A program made the position numbers and the translations under genes. A DNA stretch of 64,000 nucleotides, taken from the NCBI GenBank assembly GCA_003586115.2, contig QVOM02000025.1, forward strand, positions 86,304,688-86,368,687. The letters run 5' to 3'. The notes beneath the pieces were generated by a model. The model was given only the letters and a program-made list of their open reading frames with translations. It made no database searches and was not told the DNA's origin. Below are positions 11,716-23,046 of the stretch, in pieces (position 1 is the stretch's first letter; every line of letters starts with the position of its first letter). The stretch comes from Salvator merianae. Its lineage: Eukaryota > Chordata > Lepidosauria > Squamata > Teiidae.

Positions 11716-12429
11716 CCCTGTACAATCCTCCCTTATCTTGGTCACTGCACCTCACCATAATCAATACAATTTCTGTTGTCAAGTTCTGCATTAGTCACTG
11801 GTTCTTATCAACAGCTTTTTCTTGTTGATATAGTTTGCTTTCCTTACAGCTTTGTCTTTCTGCCTTTAGCAGATGTTTTTCTTCTTCTGAACTACCTAGG
11901 GAGAAAAATGGAAAGCTTAAATTATTAGTAGTTTAAAATAAAGGCATGCTGAGTACTGTGAAAATTGGGCTAATGCAAAGAACTCGTGCTTGTCTCTTCA
12001 TCTGAAATCTTTACACACAAAAAACATGTCACATAAGCCTGTGATTGCACAACCAACCGTTGTAATACTGGGTGCGATCACACACACTTCTTGAGACACC
12101 CTTTGGGTGAATTTGAGCCTAAGTTGTCAGACTTTCACCCCTAAATTTGCTCTCCCCTGTCTCTAAGCCTGGTTTTGTTTGACTCTTCCTCATATGGGAT
12201 ATCCGTGCTCTCAGACCCTTTCCCTTTGGGTTGGGTTGGGAAGGAAGCTGTGTAAGCAAGGGAAGATGGTTTCCTGCATTGAGATGAGATGATCTGATGA
12301 CATCACAGCCTTTCATTCAAAGAGCCTTTCATTCAAACACGCTTGCATTCTCTCCTTTCTCCAAGCAGCCATCAGTACTCTGATGTGCAGCATTATGAAC
12401 TATAGGTTAATTGTACTGCAAAACTAGAA
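11716..12429. other. Unassigned non-coding stretch
   Basis: A possible DNA-element end, GGGTGCGATCACACACACTT, lies at about 12,070. Nothing else is recognised. Confidence 0.35.
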
Positions 12430-12504
12430 GCTCCAGGAATAGCCAGAGTCTTCGGAGAGGGGCAGCATACAAATCCAATAAATAAATAAATAAATAAATA
12501 AGTT
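12430..12504 (+). mobile_element. SINE/LINE tail ending in (AATA)n
   Basis: CTTCGGAGAGGGGCAGCATACAAATCC followed by (AATA)n matches the 3' tail style of squamate SINEs that use the Bov-B/RTE machinery. Only the tail is present. Confidence 0.5.
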
Positions 12505-12958
12505 GTTGGTAATCTCAAGGAAGTGAAACTCCAGATGAACAGGAAGTAGGAAGTTCAGAAGATAGCAAATTCTACTCAATCACTGTACAGATTCATTTCC
12601 TATCTTATAATAAACAATCACAGGCACAGAAAGAAGAGTTCTGATTGACCAATGAGTGAGTATCATCCATTGCCTGTTTTGAAGGTGAATGCAGTCAGCA
12701 GTGTGGGCACTGATGTGTGAAATTGAGTAAGTGTTTGGATGCTAATTTTTTAATGCATCTACAAATAAGATGGCTCTTTCTTGGAAAAAGCCCTGCCTGA
12801 TCACAGCCACTATGGCTGTAACTGCACACAGTAAAAACAACAACACCTACTTGAAAGTGGCTTAGAGATGGTAGCATCCACACACATCCACAATAAAGGC
12901 CAGAAAATGTGCTTTTGAAGGCCTGTTAATGTGGATTAGAGATGGGATGAGGACACCA
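12505..12958. other. Unassigned, ending in a P3-like piece
   Basis: From about 12,855 the words GTGGCTTAGAGATGGTAGCATCC and GTGGATTAGAGATGGGATGAGGACACC belong to the same general family as 8,361-8,510. A further piece, CTCTAAGGTGCATCCACACAC, appears at 13,598-13,620 on the far side of the L2-like LINE, so the LINE may have split a P3 element. Confidence 0.4.
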
Positions 12959-13595
12959 TTATTTATTTATTATTTGCATTTTTATCCCGCCCTATACCCA
13001 AAGGTCTCAGGGTGGGTTACAACATTAAAAACCAATACAAAATGACCATACTAAACCAATAACAGTGTCTGTAAATGGGGAGAAAAAGCTGTTTCCTTAT
13101 TTAGCTGAAGGCCAGGGCAAAGAGGTGTGTCTTCACTACTTTCCTAAACATAGAAAGTGAAGATGCATGATGCACCTCAGGAGACAGACTATTCCATAGT
13201 CTGGGAGCCACCACTGAGAAGGCCCTATCCCGGGTGCCCACCCCTTTTGCTACTGAGGGTGGTGGTACAACCAGAAGGGCATCCCCTACAGATCTTAAGG
13301 CACAGGCAGGTCGATATGGAAGAAGGAGTTCCTTTAGATATTTGGGGCCCAAGTCATTTAGGGCCTTATAAGTTAAGATGAGCACCTTGAATTGGGCTCG
13401 GTAGCAAATTGGGAGCCAGTGCAGTTCTTTTCAGTCCAGCGCGATATGCATCCAGCCTGCTGTCCCAGTCAGTAGCCTAACAGCTGCATTCTGCACCAGC
13501 TGCAGCTTCCAAACTGTCTTCAAGGACAGCCCCATGTAGTGCGCATTACAGTAGTCTAGTCTGGAAGTTACCAAAGTAGTAGCGTCTGCATGCTG
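12959..13595 (-). mobile_element. L2-like LINE, 3' end with reverse-transcriptase C-terminus
   Basis: The minus strand ends in the classic ...AACCCACCCTGAGACCTTTGGG..AAATAAATAAAT tail. The open frame 13,101-13,385 encodes the C-terminal tail of an L2-type ORF2: LTYKALNDLGPKYLKELL, then SVVAPRLWNSL and FRKVVKTHLF. Upstream, decayed coding sequence still reads as ..[14 protein letters not shown].. and ..LHWLPI... It is 5'-truncated and non-functional. Confidence 0.85.
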
Positions 13596-14423
13596 CCAGC
13601 TCTAAGGTGCATCCACACACATGGAAAAAAAGTGCCTAGAAAGTTCCCGGCTTGAGCTATAGTTGACTGGAGGGAAGTGTGTGCTCATCTTTTGCAGATT
13701 AATACTGTTGTTCTGTATGCTCCAGTGGCTTTGACGTCTGTTGTGCACATGCCAGCCATGCTGCCCAAATCCAGTCTGGTGCCTATTAGGGAAAGAATAA
13801 GGATTTGTCATTGCAATCAAATCTGTCGCTTTGAAACATTTTTGGAAGCTGTTGGCAATATGTGGCAAGCAAACACAGTGCTGTATTTTCAAAGGAGCGA
13901 AGGGGGAGAATTAAGCAAATGCAATCATAACTCCATTCATCCAAATGCATTTTGCATGTGTATGCGTGTGTGAATGTATGGAAGGTGGTGGTGAATGTAT
14001 TTAAATTACCTTTTTATAGCCAATGCATCAAACAATCAAATAATGACATGCTGGACCTGGGCGTACAGAAAAGAAAATGCTCATTAATTGGGCAGCAAGA
14101 TAATCGTCTTCCAGGAGGAAACCTAGATGCAGCTGCACATTCTCCACTGCTGTAGATATTAATGACCAAGCAGCCATATCACCTGGCAGCACCTCAGGTC
14201 ACAGCTGCGGGTTCCTCTTTTCCTTTTTCTTTCCTAGCTCCAAATATTCATGCCAAAATTGGCAGAAAAAAAAAATTCATCTGCCAAACATCAGATACAC
14301 CTGTTTCCCCACCGACACACAGCTTTTTCTATGCCTAGGTTAATTGGTTTGGCAATTTCTGTGCCCAGCCAGATTCTCACCAGTGTCAACTCCTTCCATA
14401 AGTTTCAGAAGAGCACCTGCTAA
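13596..14423. other. Unassigned non-coding stretch
   Basis: After a short P3-like piece I see no gene or repeat here. The open frames on both strands overlap one another and resemble no known family. Confidence 0.35.
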
Positions 14424-14652
14424 CCGGCGACAGCCCATGAATTTAAGAGCGGGTGTTCACGCCTCATGCGCCATGGCTGTTCACGGGGCGCCATGGCTGT
14501 TCACAGGGCACCATGGCTGTTCACGGGGGGTCACTAAGTGACCTGCTGTGTCAGTACAGAGGCCCGGAGGCCCTGCGAACAGCCATGGCGCACGGGATGT
14601 GGGGTGCGAACACCCACCCTTAAAGCCCCGGGCCGTTGCTGCTGCTTACTGA
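14424..14652. mobile_element. Palindromic element, family P2
   Basis: The left arm carries TTTAAGAGCGGGTGTTCACGC and the right arm carries GGTGCGAACACCCACCCTTAAAG in inverted order. Between them, a 20-bp unit containing CCATGGCTGTTCACGGGG is present three times (14,467-14,528), and the inverted GCGAACAGCCATGGCGC lies opposite. The whole element could fold into a long hairpin. Confidence 0.75.
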
Positions 14653-14673
14653 CCGGAAACTCCAAGCTAATAT

Positions 14674-15125
14674 GGGCCCTTTACACACTTGCTAGCAGTG
14701 CAGAATAAGAGGGGTCTATGAGCCATCCTTCTGCACCCTGGTGTGGTTTAAGGAACCCCCCAGGTACACTCTGCACAGGACGGAGCGTAGACCTGGCTAG
14801 GGTGCTCAAAATGATGTCCTGGTCTGGTTTACCGGTAGATTTCTTTTTTGAGGTCTACTGAGGGGGTGTATACCAGCACACAGAGCTGTACGGATGGCAT
14901 GCGTCCATGGTCTGCTATATTATGGGGGACCAATTTTGCCAGTGCAACAAGCTGTGCTGCTGAAATGCACCCCCTCCAGTACTCCAAAGGCTAGGAACTT
15001 TCATTCCTGGCTTTTGGAGCATTCGGAGACCCCCACACCAGCAGTGGGCACGGGGGCTGGTATGGAACATGAAAGCAGGTGGGCTTGTTCCATGCCAGGA
15101 GCAATTCATCCTGCCCTTGTGCCAG
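14674..15125. mobile_element. GGGCC-terminus element, long type
   Basis: It begins GGGCCCTTTACACACTTGC. The interior carries the shared words of the long type: GTGTGGTTTAAGG, GGACGGAGCGTAGACC, GATGTCCTGGTCTGG, GGTAGA..GGTCTAC and GGATGGCATGCGTCCATGG. The right end is blurred. Open frames here are spurious. Confidence 0.6.
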
Positions 15126-15904
15126 AATAGCAATGGCAAGTGCCAAAACTGACATAAATTAAAACCCTCAACAATTCCTCTTTCCCAGCAAAACGTGATG
15201 CTCCTTATTCTAACAGACATCCTACAATTCTCAGAGAGATGACAGAATGTAAAATCACATCTTCACTGGCTAAGATGTATTTCTTGGAGCTGCATGCTGG
15301 AAAGGCGTCGTGGGGTGTGGTTGAGCCTTATTACAGGAGATTTTGAGCTGTACATTATGATCTTTCAGATTTGACTGGCAGTAAAACTATTGACTATATC
15401 ATAAAAGCATAAGAAGTGCTCCAGAGGACTGGACTTGGTGGAATGCCTCATCCACATTGTGGGCCAGCATATTGGGAGACCATGCCTCCTACAGAATACT
15501 GTATCAACAAGCCATTGGAGCAGCATAAGAACGGTGCTGTAGCCAACTCCCACGGGAGACTGCTTAGAAGTGTTCCACCATGAAGGAGCGGACTAGCTGC
15601 TCATGTGCAGATGGCATGGAGTGGCTTATCTGGTCCACTGGGCGTGAGGAGCCTGGCACTGTTTCACTGGGCTCCCTGGAGGGACCCTGGAATTGTGCTG
15701 CTTCTGGATCACTGACTGAAACAACCCTGCCTGATAACTTTGGAGGCTGGGAACTTAGGGCAGGTAGGAAGTTGGGGCAGGATGAGCCGTCTGCCATACT
15801 AATGGTCCTTGGTGTGGGACACTAGCCACCTGCTGCTCTTGGACCAGATCACTCAATCTGATCCAAGACCAGCCTAGCACAGTGCAGGGTACTGTGTGCT
15901 TTGT
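15126..15904. other. Unassigned; weak LINE-tail traces
   Basis: A weak minus-strand LINE-tail resemblance occurs around 15,398-15,490 (AAGCATAAGAAGTGCTCCAG...). Nothing coding is recognised. Confidence 0.3.
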
Positions 15905-16070
15905 GGAAGTGGCCACAGTGGCCAACCAGCTACACAGGGAAGCCCATCAACAGGACGTGAGCACACAGTTTTGTTCTGCTTCAGGTCGCCCAGGAGATGG
16001 CCTTCAGAGGCAGGCCTACTACTACTACCATCAGGGCTAATAGCCATTGATAGACTTGACTTTTATTAAC
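15905..16070 (-). repeat. CR1-like LINE 3' end (tail family)
   Basis: GTGGCCACAGTGGCCAACCAG, AAGCCCATCAACAGGACGTG and CATCAGGGCTAATAGCCATTGATAG match the minus-strand orientation of the tail seen at 28,851-29,170. Confidence 0.65.
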
Positions 16071-16270
16071 ATAAGAACATGATAAATGTCCCACTGAACT
16101 GGACTCATGGCTTACCTTGGCCAGTAGTCTGTTCTCACAATGGCCAACAAGATGCACAAGGAGGGACTTGAGTGTCCATCTTGCTCTGCTTGTAATCTCC
16201 CAGTAGCTGGCCTTCAGCACACACCATCTCCTACTGCCATCAGAGCTAACAGCTATTGATAGCTCTGATT
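16071..16270 (-). repeat. CR1-like LINE 3' end (tail family)
   Basis: A second copy in tandem starts ATAAGAACATGATAAATG and contains GTCTGTTCTCACAATGGCC and CTGCCATCAGAGCTAACAGC. Decayed LINE 3' sequence may continue to about 16,370. Confidence 0.7.
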
Positions 16271-16437
16271 GTTATGAATTAGTTAAATCTTTTTTTTAAA
16301 AAAGTCAAGCAAGCTGGTAGCCTACACCATATCTGATGGAACTGAATTTCAAATGTTAATTATGCATTTTGTAAAAAAAAAGAGAAAAAGAAAAACCCTT
16401 TTATATGCATGATTTGTTGAGGAAGGTGTCAGACATT

Positions 16438-17297
16438 TGTTTATTTATTTAGATGTAATGCTGCCTACCCCCCCCCGAGGTTTCACAACAGTGTACAAAA
16501 CCTTTTTTAAAAAAAAAATCAATGTAAAAACAAACATTAAATCCCAAAATAAAACATGGTAACATCTATAAAGATACTTCTAAAAATGCCTATCCCAAAC
16601 CAAGTTCAAATCCCTAAGGGGTTACCTAGGGGAGCGGTGCTTCAAAAGCTAGGGGTAACCAATGAGAAAGTTCTCCTCTGACACCCAAGGGAGAAGGAAC
16701 TATAAGGAGCCCCTCTCCTGAGATCTCAGAATTCTGCACCTTAGGCCATTCGTTTCCAGGCCTCAAAGAATCAAGATGCAGGTTTAGTAGGAAAGCCTCA
16801 TGCTCATTCCTTATTGGTGATAACAGAATACAAATGATAGCTGCAAGCAGCAAGCGCATAACAATTCCTAGCCATTCTCCTTTCCCATGCCTGCCTGTCT
16901 CTGTATCTGGTAGACTAAACATCCAGGCTCCCAGGCCTTCAATATTCCAGCTAACCACCAAAAAGGGGGGAAACACTGGATCAGTGAGAAAAGCAAGCAG
17001 GCATGGCTGGGATCTGAGAAGATGCAAAGATGTCTGCACAGTGGCCAACGTGCTGATAGCTGTCAGGCATGGCTATATGGGAGAAGGTGCTTCAGATTAC
17101 TGAGGCCCAAGCTATTTAGGGCTCCATTTTTCAATATGAACACCTTAAACTGGGCTTGGAAACACATTGGGAGCCACTGCAAATCTTTTAAGACTTTCAT
17201 AATGTGCATCTGATCAGTTAACACCAGTCCACAGTTGAATTGATACATTTTGTACTGATTCCAGCTGCCAAACTGTCTTCAAAGGAAGCCCCACCTA
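16438..17297 (-). mobile_element. L2-like LINE 3' region, decayed
   Basis: Read on the minus strand, the right part encodes the same segment as the 13 kb copy (LQWLPMCFQAQFKVFIL, then ALNSLG..). The left edge carries the ATTTATTTA tail and a degenerate CACCCTGAGA-like box. The middle (about 16,600-17,060) is the poorly conserved 3' region or an insertion. The open frames of 140 and 89 residues are not genes. Confidence 0.65.
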
Positions 17298-17972
17298 GGA
17301 CCTTTCTGCACTTGCCAATAGTGTGAAACAAGAAGAGGTCTATGGGCCTCCCTTCTGCATGCTGGTGTAGTTTAAGGGAGACCCCATCCCCTCCTAGGTT
17401 CCCCACCCACACAGGATGGAGCGTAGATCAGGCTGGGGTTCCCAAAGCGGCGCCCTGGTCCAGTCTGCCAGTAGACCTTGCCCATTTTCACACTCATCTT
17501 GCTTGGAGTGGTTTAACTATTCTGCTCTACCAATTCCATGCCAAGCACAGCAGATCCCATCCACATCATAAAGGCAGGAATGCTGCCTGTTCCAGAACAA
17601 TGCTGGCAGCAATGTGGAGGTGCACTAGCTGTTCTGGTTCACACAACTGACTCCCCACTCATGCCACTACCCACCCCTGCCAGTGATTGGCCCAGATCCC
17701 ATCACTGGTGTGCAAAGGCAGGTCTGAACGTAGCATGCCTACCTCCATGTCTGGGTTTTGAAAATTATCTTTGGACCTTGCGTAAGCTTCAGACATGGGG
17801 CTATGGCATTTTCCTTGTTCTGAATCATGTGCAGAAGGACCAAAGTCTGGACTGGAACAAGATGACTTGGGATGGTTGTAGACCTTTTCAAAGAGGTCTA
17901 CAGCTAATCCAGAATAGGAACCTCTTGGGACAGTTCTGGGCTGGAACAGCACTAGTCCAGTGCAGACAAAGG
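17298..17972. mobile_element. GGGCC-terminus element, long type
   Basis: The left end is GGACCTTTCTGCACTTGCC and the right end is ..CCAGTGCAGACAAAGG. The interior has GTGTAGTTTAAGG, ACAGGATGGAGCGTAGATC and CGCCCTGGTCCAG, in the same order as at 14,674. The open frames of 102 and 146 residues are judged spurious. Confidence 0.6.
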
Positions 17973-18889
17973 AGATAGGCAGCTACTTGATTTGGCCTGC
18001 TGACCAAGTGCTGAAAAAGCTCTCACTTTTGAGTTTAACTGACATCTTAGGGGGTGGTATCCCCAACCACAGAGGTATGTGGACAACATACCTCTGTGAT
18101 CTTGTATACCATGGGTGTGTGTGTCCATTTTGGTGGTGCACAAAAGCATGCAGCCAGAATGCCACCCTGGGATCTCAGAAGGCCAGAAACTTTCATTCCT
18201 GGCCTTTGGGGCATTTGGAGCCACACTGTGCCCGAGACTAGGGGCACATCTCCCCATGTCATCTGAAGCACCTTGGAGGGACATGGAAATCTGCTTAGCT
18301 CCACAGCACCTCCTGCTGAAGAGGTGTGAGGGCATGTGGAAGAACTGCTATCCCCCTCCAAGGTGCATACAGTTCAGTGACAGAGAAGCAGGTCTCTCTC
18401 TTGCACACTGAGCTGGCCCTCCCCAGGGTGAAGCGTGCCACATTTGTATGTGGACCAGCTAGAAGACTGTGGCTTCAGGGATGGCAATGGAGATGTCAAA
18501 TGACTTGCTGAGGTCCCAAGGGCAACTCCCTCTGCTGGAAGTACCTCTATGGTGTGTGTCACACCAGTGGCATATATATGTGGCCTAGGAATACTCTTTG
18601 AGAACAGTACAATTCAGGGGATTGTTCCAGAGGTTTATAAACTGCCTTCTTTATCTACTAACAGAGACCTCCTCCACACTGTGTCCTAGGCTAGACCAGT
18701 GTTTCTCAATTGGGGGCCATATGGCCCCCTGTGGGCCCCCAGGATATTCCAAGGGGTCCTCAGGGGGCTTCCTTCCTTCTCCCTCCCACTTATGCACTCC
18801 CTACTACATGCACTCAGTAGAACAGGGGGGCACAGGAGGGAAACAAGTTTGGACGGGGGCCATGGTTGGAAAAAGGTTGAAACACACTG
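17973..18889. other. Diverged inverted-repeat DNA, probably more of the same element type
   Basis: A perfect 13-bp-arm hairpin, CACAGAGGTATGT/ACATACCTCTGTG, lies at 18,079-18,109. Words such as GGCCAGAAACTTTCATTCCTGGCC and CATACCTCTGTG belong to the interior of the long elements. The many short open frames on both strands are mutual shadows with no protein family. Confidence 0.45.
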
Positions 18890-19370
18890 GACTAGACCAT
18901 AGTCTGGTCTAGGTCACTGCCTTCTGCACTGTAGTGTGTGATAGCTGAGCCCTCACCCCCACATTCACGCTTCAGACCCATTGGACAAAGCATGGGGTCA
19001 AGCTAGGGTGCCCAAACGATGCCCTAGTCCAGTGAAGCTGTAGATCTGTACATAGAGGTCTACAACTAACCTAGGGTCAGTATATTGGAACATGGAGGTG
19101 TCCGGATGGCATGCCCCCCTTGTCTGGCATACTGTGGGGAACTCTTTTTGCCAGTGTCCCAAGAAGCACTGCCAGGAGGGGGTCTGGACCACCCTTCATA
19201 GCCTCGGTGGTGCCCGCTGAGGGCTTTGTAGAGGCAGTAGCTGGGGCTGAAGTGGTACAGTCTGTCTGAACTATTCCACACCAGGCCTGGGGGAGGTACA
19301 GAAAGGCCCACTGAGCAATGCAGTAATAAGCACAGCACTTCCACCCTAGAGAATGAGGCATAGGCAACTG
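18890..19370. mobile_element. GGGCC-type element interior, termini unclear
   Basis: CTTCAGACCCATTGGACAAAG, AGCTAGGGTGCCCAAACGATG and GTAGATC..GAGGTCTAC match the long-type interior at 14,674-15,125. GGATGGCATGCCCCCC and TTTTTGCCAGTG continue that match. Confidence 0.5.
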
Positions 19371-19949
19371 ATCTGTCAATGTATCAAAAGGAGCAAGTCA
19401 TAAAGGCCATCATGGTTACCATAGTACAATCATAGGTCACGCTGCTTTTTACTATTTTAAGCAGCAAACACGGAAGGAAAATATTCCATCTGGTGAGTAA
19501 TGGAGCTTGATGATTGCATTGTATAGACAGAGAGAAAATATATATAAATTTATTCAGTCTGTCAGCATGCCAGATGCATCATCTGTGATTTGACATTCAT
19601 GCAGTTTTCCACTGTTCTCCTCTGGGAATGTCTTTCCTGTAGAAAATAACTCACGACACTAAAATGTGGACTTTCTTCTTAGTAAAAGCAGAGCACAAAG
19701 ATTAGGAACACTCGAGAATCATTATGAATAGGTAGCTGCACTATGGTATCTGAAAGCCTGGATAGTCAGCTCACCTCTGAAAGAACTTCAAAGGCAACTT
19801 GTTGACAATTTGGATTCCTACAGATGTTGTATAATTGTCACATCAGCACTGAGGAGGGCCAACACCTCCTTTCTGCCAGGAATATTCTGCCAGCAATTCT
19901 CAGGTCATTTCTTTAGAGGATATTCAGTACTATAGAAAGAATGTATTTC
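19371..19949. other. Unassigned non-coding stretch
   Basis: AT-rich sequence with nothing recognised. Confidence 0.35.
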
Positions 19950-20240
19950 ATAAGAACATAAGAAGAGCCCTTCTGGATCCGGCCACAGTCTATCTAGTCC
20001 TGCATCCTGTCTCACATAATGTTCCACCAATTGCTTCTGGGCATCTCAAGCAGAAGATGGAGGCAAAACCTTCACCTGCTCATGACTCCCTGCAAATGGT
20101 TTTACAGAGATCTTTCCTGTATTTCCAACCTGGAGGCGGTACCTAGGCATCCATTCTAGTAGCCATTGATACACCTGACCTCCATGAATCTGTCCAATCT
20201 GTTCTTAAAGCTATCTTCACTCCATCTATCAGATTGGTTG
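19950..20240 (-). repeat. CR1-like LINE 3' end (tail family)
   Basis: It starts AACATAAGAAGAGCCC and runs through CATCTAGTCC.., CTGCAAATGGTTTTACAG, CCAACCTGGAGGCGGTACC, GGCATCCATTCTAGTAGCC and CTTAAAGC. It is one of the fuller tail copies, and with 37,283-37,640 it defines the uninterrupted sequence used to judge the insertion at 24,850. Confidence 0.85.
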
Positions 20241-20898
20241 TCTTTCTTAGTGCCACATTTTTGATACTGAGTTGCCAACTCTGTTTTGTCCACTTTGCTT
20301 TTCCAACCAAGATCTTATAATTTTTCAAAGCAGAAAACAACTAAGATTGTGTTCCCCTGAAATCTGGTGTTAGCAAACTAAGTAAAGAGGGCTGGATCTA
20401 CCTGCAAATCTACACTTTCTACAACAAAGAGGAAAAAGTGAGGGGTAGATAAGTGTGGTGGAAATTAAACAGAGAACACATCTGATCTCCATGGTATGCC
20501 CTCTGATGCTACTTACTGGTCCCCAGCTGGGAGAAGACAGGTTTTTGTTGCAAACAAGTGGTGCATTCTCCTTTCAGTTTCTGTTGTGTTCCCTTGCACC
20601 TCATCTTTCCCTCATTGCTGTATAGAATCCGGCCTAGTGGAGTTCTGGTCTTTAAGTTGTGCACAAATCTAAAAACAACTTCTCACGAACACATTGTAGC
20701 CTCTCTGGGGGAAACCTGTGGTCCTTTTATTTTATTCACTGCATAAAGCTGAAGATCCAGGAATAACAAGTTTGCTTTGCTTTCTGAAAACAAAAGTCAT
20801 ACATTTGAGAAAAGAAGGAGGAGCAGGAGAAAAATGCATTATTTCAAGAGGTTTTAATGACATAAGAGCAAGAGTTTAGTCAACATTTCAGAAACCAA
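20241..20898. other. Unassigned non-coding stretch
   Basis: No gene or repeat is recognised. Confidence 0.35.
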
Positions 20899-21420
20899 GG
20901 GCCTGTTCGCACTTTCCACTGTAGAACAGGATAATTATCCTGTTCTGTGGTGGAACAGACCTCATGGTGCAGAAACCGTCTGCACTGTGACACCATCCCA
21001 ACATGGGCATCCCAACATGGGCATCCCAACATGCCCATCCCAACATGCCCATCCCAACATGGGCGGCTAGACTGGGACAACAGTAGACCTTTTTAAAAAA
21101 GGTCTACCATGGTCTACTTATGAATAAAGTAGCCCAGGGAGGCATATGGAAGGGTGCATGCCTCCATGGGCCAGTTTAGCTGGGAGACCCGTTTTGGTGG
21201 CACACCGAACTGCACCACCAACATGGGTCCTCTTGGGGCTCCGAGGCCAGGAATTTTAGTTCCTGGCCATTGAAGTTTAGTTCCTGGTCATCAAGGTCTT
21301 GTTAGCATACTCTGAAGCTTGCATGAGTTTTGGAGCAAGGTGGCACAGGGACCACCCTGGAGAAGCTGTCCCAATTGTGACAACCTTGTTCTGTGACCGC
21401 TGGACTGCTCCACTCCCTGC
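20899..21420. mobile_element. GGGCC-terminus element with internal hairpins
   Basis: The left end is GGGCCTGTTCGCACTTTCC, followed by GGATAATTATCC inside a longer inverted repeat (TAGAACAGG/CCTGTTCTG). At 21,000-21,065 a 15-bp unit (CATCCCAACATGGGC) is repeated about five times. Around 21,084-21,110, GTAGACCTTTTT is followed by AAAAAAGGTCTAC. Farther on, GGCCAGGAATTTTAGTTCCTGGCC forms another palindrome. The right terminus is not clear. Confidence 0.6.
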
Positions 21421-21697
21421 AGGTGCAAAAATAGCCGCTGTTATTGGTAATTTTGATAAATGGAATTTTAATTGTTTCTTTGTGACTTCAGGTATAGGCA
21501 AATAAATAAATGGATTATAGGAGAACATAATATGATGTCTTTCATCCCTCTTCTCACTCCTCGCCCCACCCCTGACTCAGACAAAATGCAAGGATGATAA
21601 ACTTATTTTGCTATCAGGGGCACAGAAATCCAGAAGCCCCTCTTTCTTGGAGTGAAGATGCAATAAGTTAAATTGCTAAATAATTTGCTGGCATTTC

Positions 21698-21877
21698 AGC
21701 CCTTTCTGCACTTGGCTTTATTCCAGATTATATCTTGGAATAGGGATCTGCCATCTGCATGCTACTATGAACTATGGCAGGCCCCACCTGGGGTCTGCTA
21801 TAATCTGCACTAGAGTGGGGATAGCAAGTCCCTATTCCAGGATATAGTCCAGAATAAAGCCAAGTGCAGAAAAGGCC
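21698..21877. mobile_element. 180-bp full-length palindrome, family P1, copy A
   Basis: The whole element is one long inverted repeat running from (G)GCCCTTTCTGCACTTGG through TTATTCCAGATTATATC to the inverted CCAAGTGCAGAAAAGGCC. Direct repeat TTC flanks it (21,695-21,697 and 21,878-21,880). It has no coding capacity. It is the most diverged of four copies that are all exactly 180 bp (others at 34,544, 35,203 and 53,419). Confidence 0.88.
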
Positions 21878-21880
21878 TTC

Positions 21881-22654
21881 ATGACATCTCTAAACCAGCT
21901 ACCTGATATATCTGCTTAATGATAGCTCATACATATCTTCATCCTATCTTGCCCCACTTCAGCTCTCCAAACCTCTTTTCTAAGAGCAATCTCTGAAGTT
22001 CCAGATGTGTTTCCAATGCCACATCGAGGCCAGGGCAAATTATGCATAGGTGCCATAGCCTGCGATGCACGGTTGCCCAATCCTGGTCTAGCCTTGAAGC
22101 TGGGGAATAAAAGTTTCCTGGTGTCAAATGTTGCACATTGAGAACATTTTGACAGCTTCAGAAATGGTCCCAGAAGTGAGTCATATTTGGAGCTCGGTGG
22201 AATGTCCTGAAGCTCTGGTCACGGTTCCTCTTAAGCCACTGCTTTTCTGCATGGTAGCAGCAGAACGAATCAACAGCATGCTGTGTTTGCACAGTGTGGT
22301 TTCCTGCTTTGCAAGCAGCGTGCTCCTGGGCATGGATTCCACCCTTTGGAACAGGTCAAGTGCAAGTGGCAGGTGTCCAGTACATGCCAAAGCAGGCCTG
22401 GCCCTCTTTTGGCATGTGGTGATGTGTGGTCAGCTGGCACCCAGAGTCCTGCTCCTATGGTCCAAGAGAATTCTAAGTCCTTCTTAGAAGCAAGACTTCC
22501 AACTATAGATTTTAGGGCATGATATCTAATTCTGAGTTACTGGTTAACTTTTTTTTTCCTGTGGGGATGGCTTGCTTAACTTTATGTGAAATCTTTGCTT
22601 CCCCTTGAAAATGTTTAATGCTCAAATTAACCTCTTATGAATTCTCAGCTATTT
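21881..22654. other. Unassigned non-coding stretch
   Basis: The open frames of 119 and 79 residues around 22,128-22,522 overlap each other and resemble no known protein. Nothing else is recognised. Confidence 0.35.
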
Positions 22655-22830
22655 TTATTTATTTATTTGCATTTTTATCCCATCCTATACCTGAAAGTCT
22701 TAGGGTGGGTTACAACCACAAAACCAAGATATAAAAGGAATACACTAAAACAGTAACAGTGCCTGAAAAGTGGGGAGAAGAAACTGTATCCTCAGCCAAA
22801 GGCCAAGGTAAAAGTACACGAACCATTCCC
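22655..22830 (-). mobile_element. L2-like LINE 3' tail
   Basis: TTTATTTATTTGCATTTTTATCCC and CTTAGGGTGGGTTACAACC are the minus-strand form of the same 3' tail as at 12,959. The copy is 5'-truncated to under 200 bp. Confidence 0.75.
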
Positions 22831-23046
22831 TGTTGAGAAAACGTGGCTGGTATGAATGTTTCAAAGCAGCTCATTCCACATTGAAAACCATTACATTGCC
22901 CTGTAAATTAGGAAACAAGGAAGAGCTGAACATTTTTATTGTTTGCTTAGCTTTGCAGATTAGGAGGAAGTACATTGCAAACAGAAAACTTTTCACAGAA
23001 GATTTAGATATTCCCTTTAATATCGCTGGCATACTCACAGTTAAGG

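Noticed and set aside
11522..11794. Ser-Leu and Arg-Asp/Arg-Glu repeat proteins
   Set aside because: These are translations of the TCTCTG/CT microsatellite on the two strands.
14674..19370. Host gene made of several short exons
   Set aside because: The open frames lie in related TIR-type elements, occur on both strands, and recur with the same interior words at other sites.
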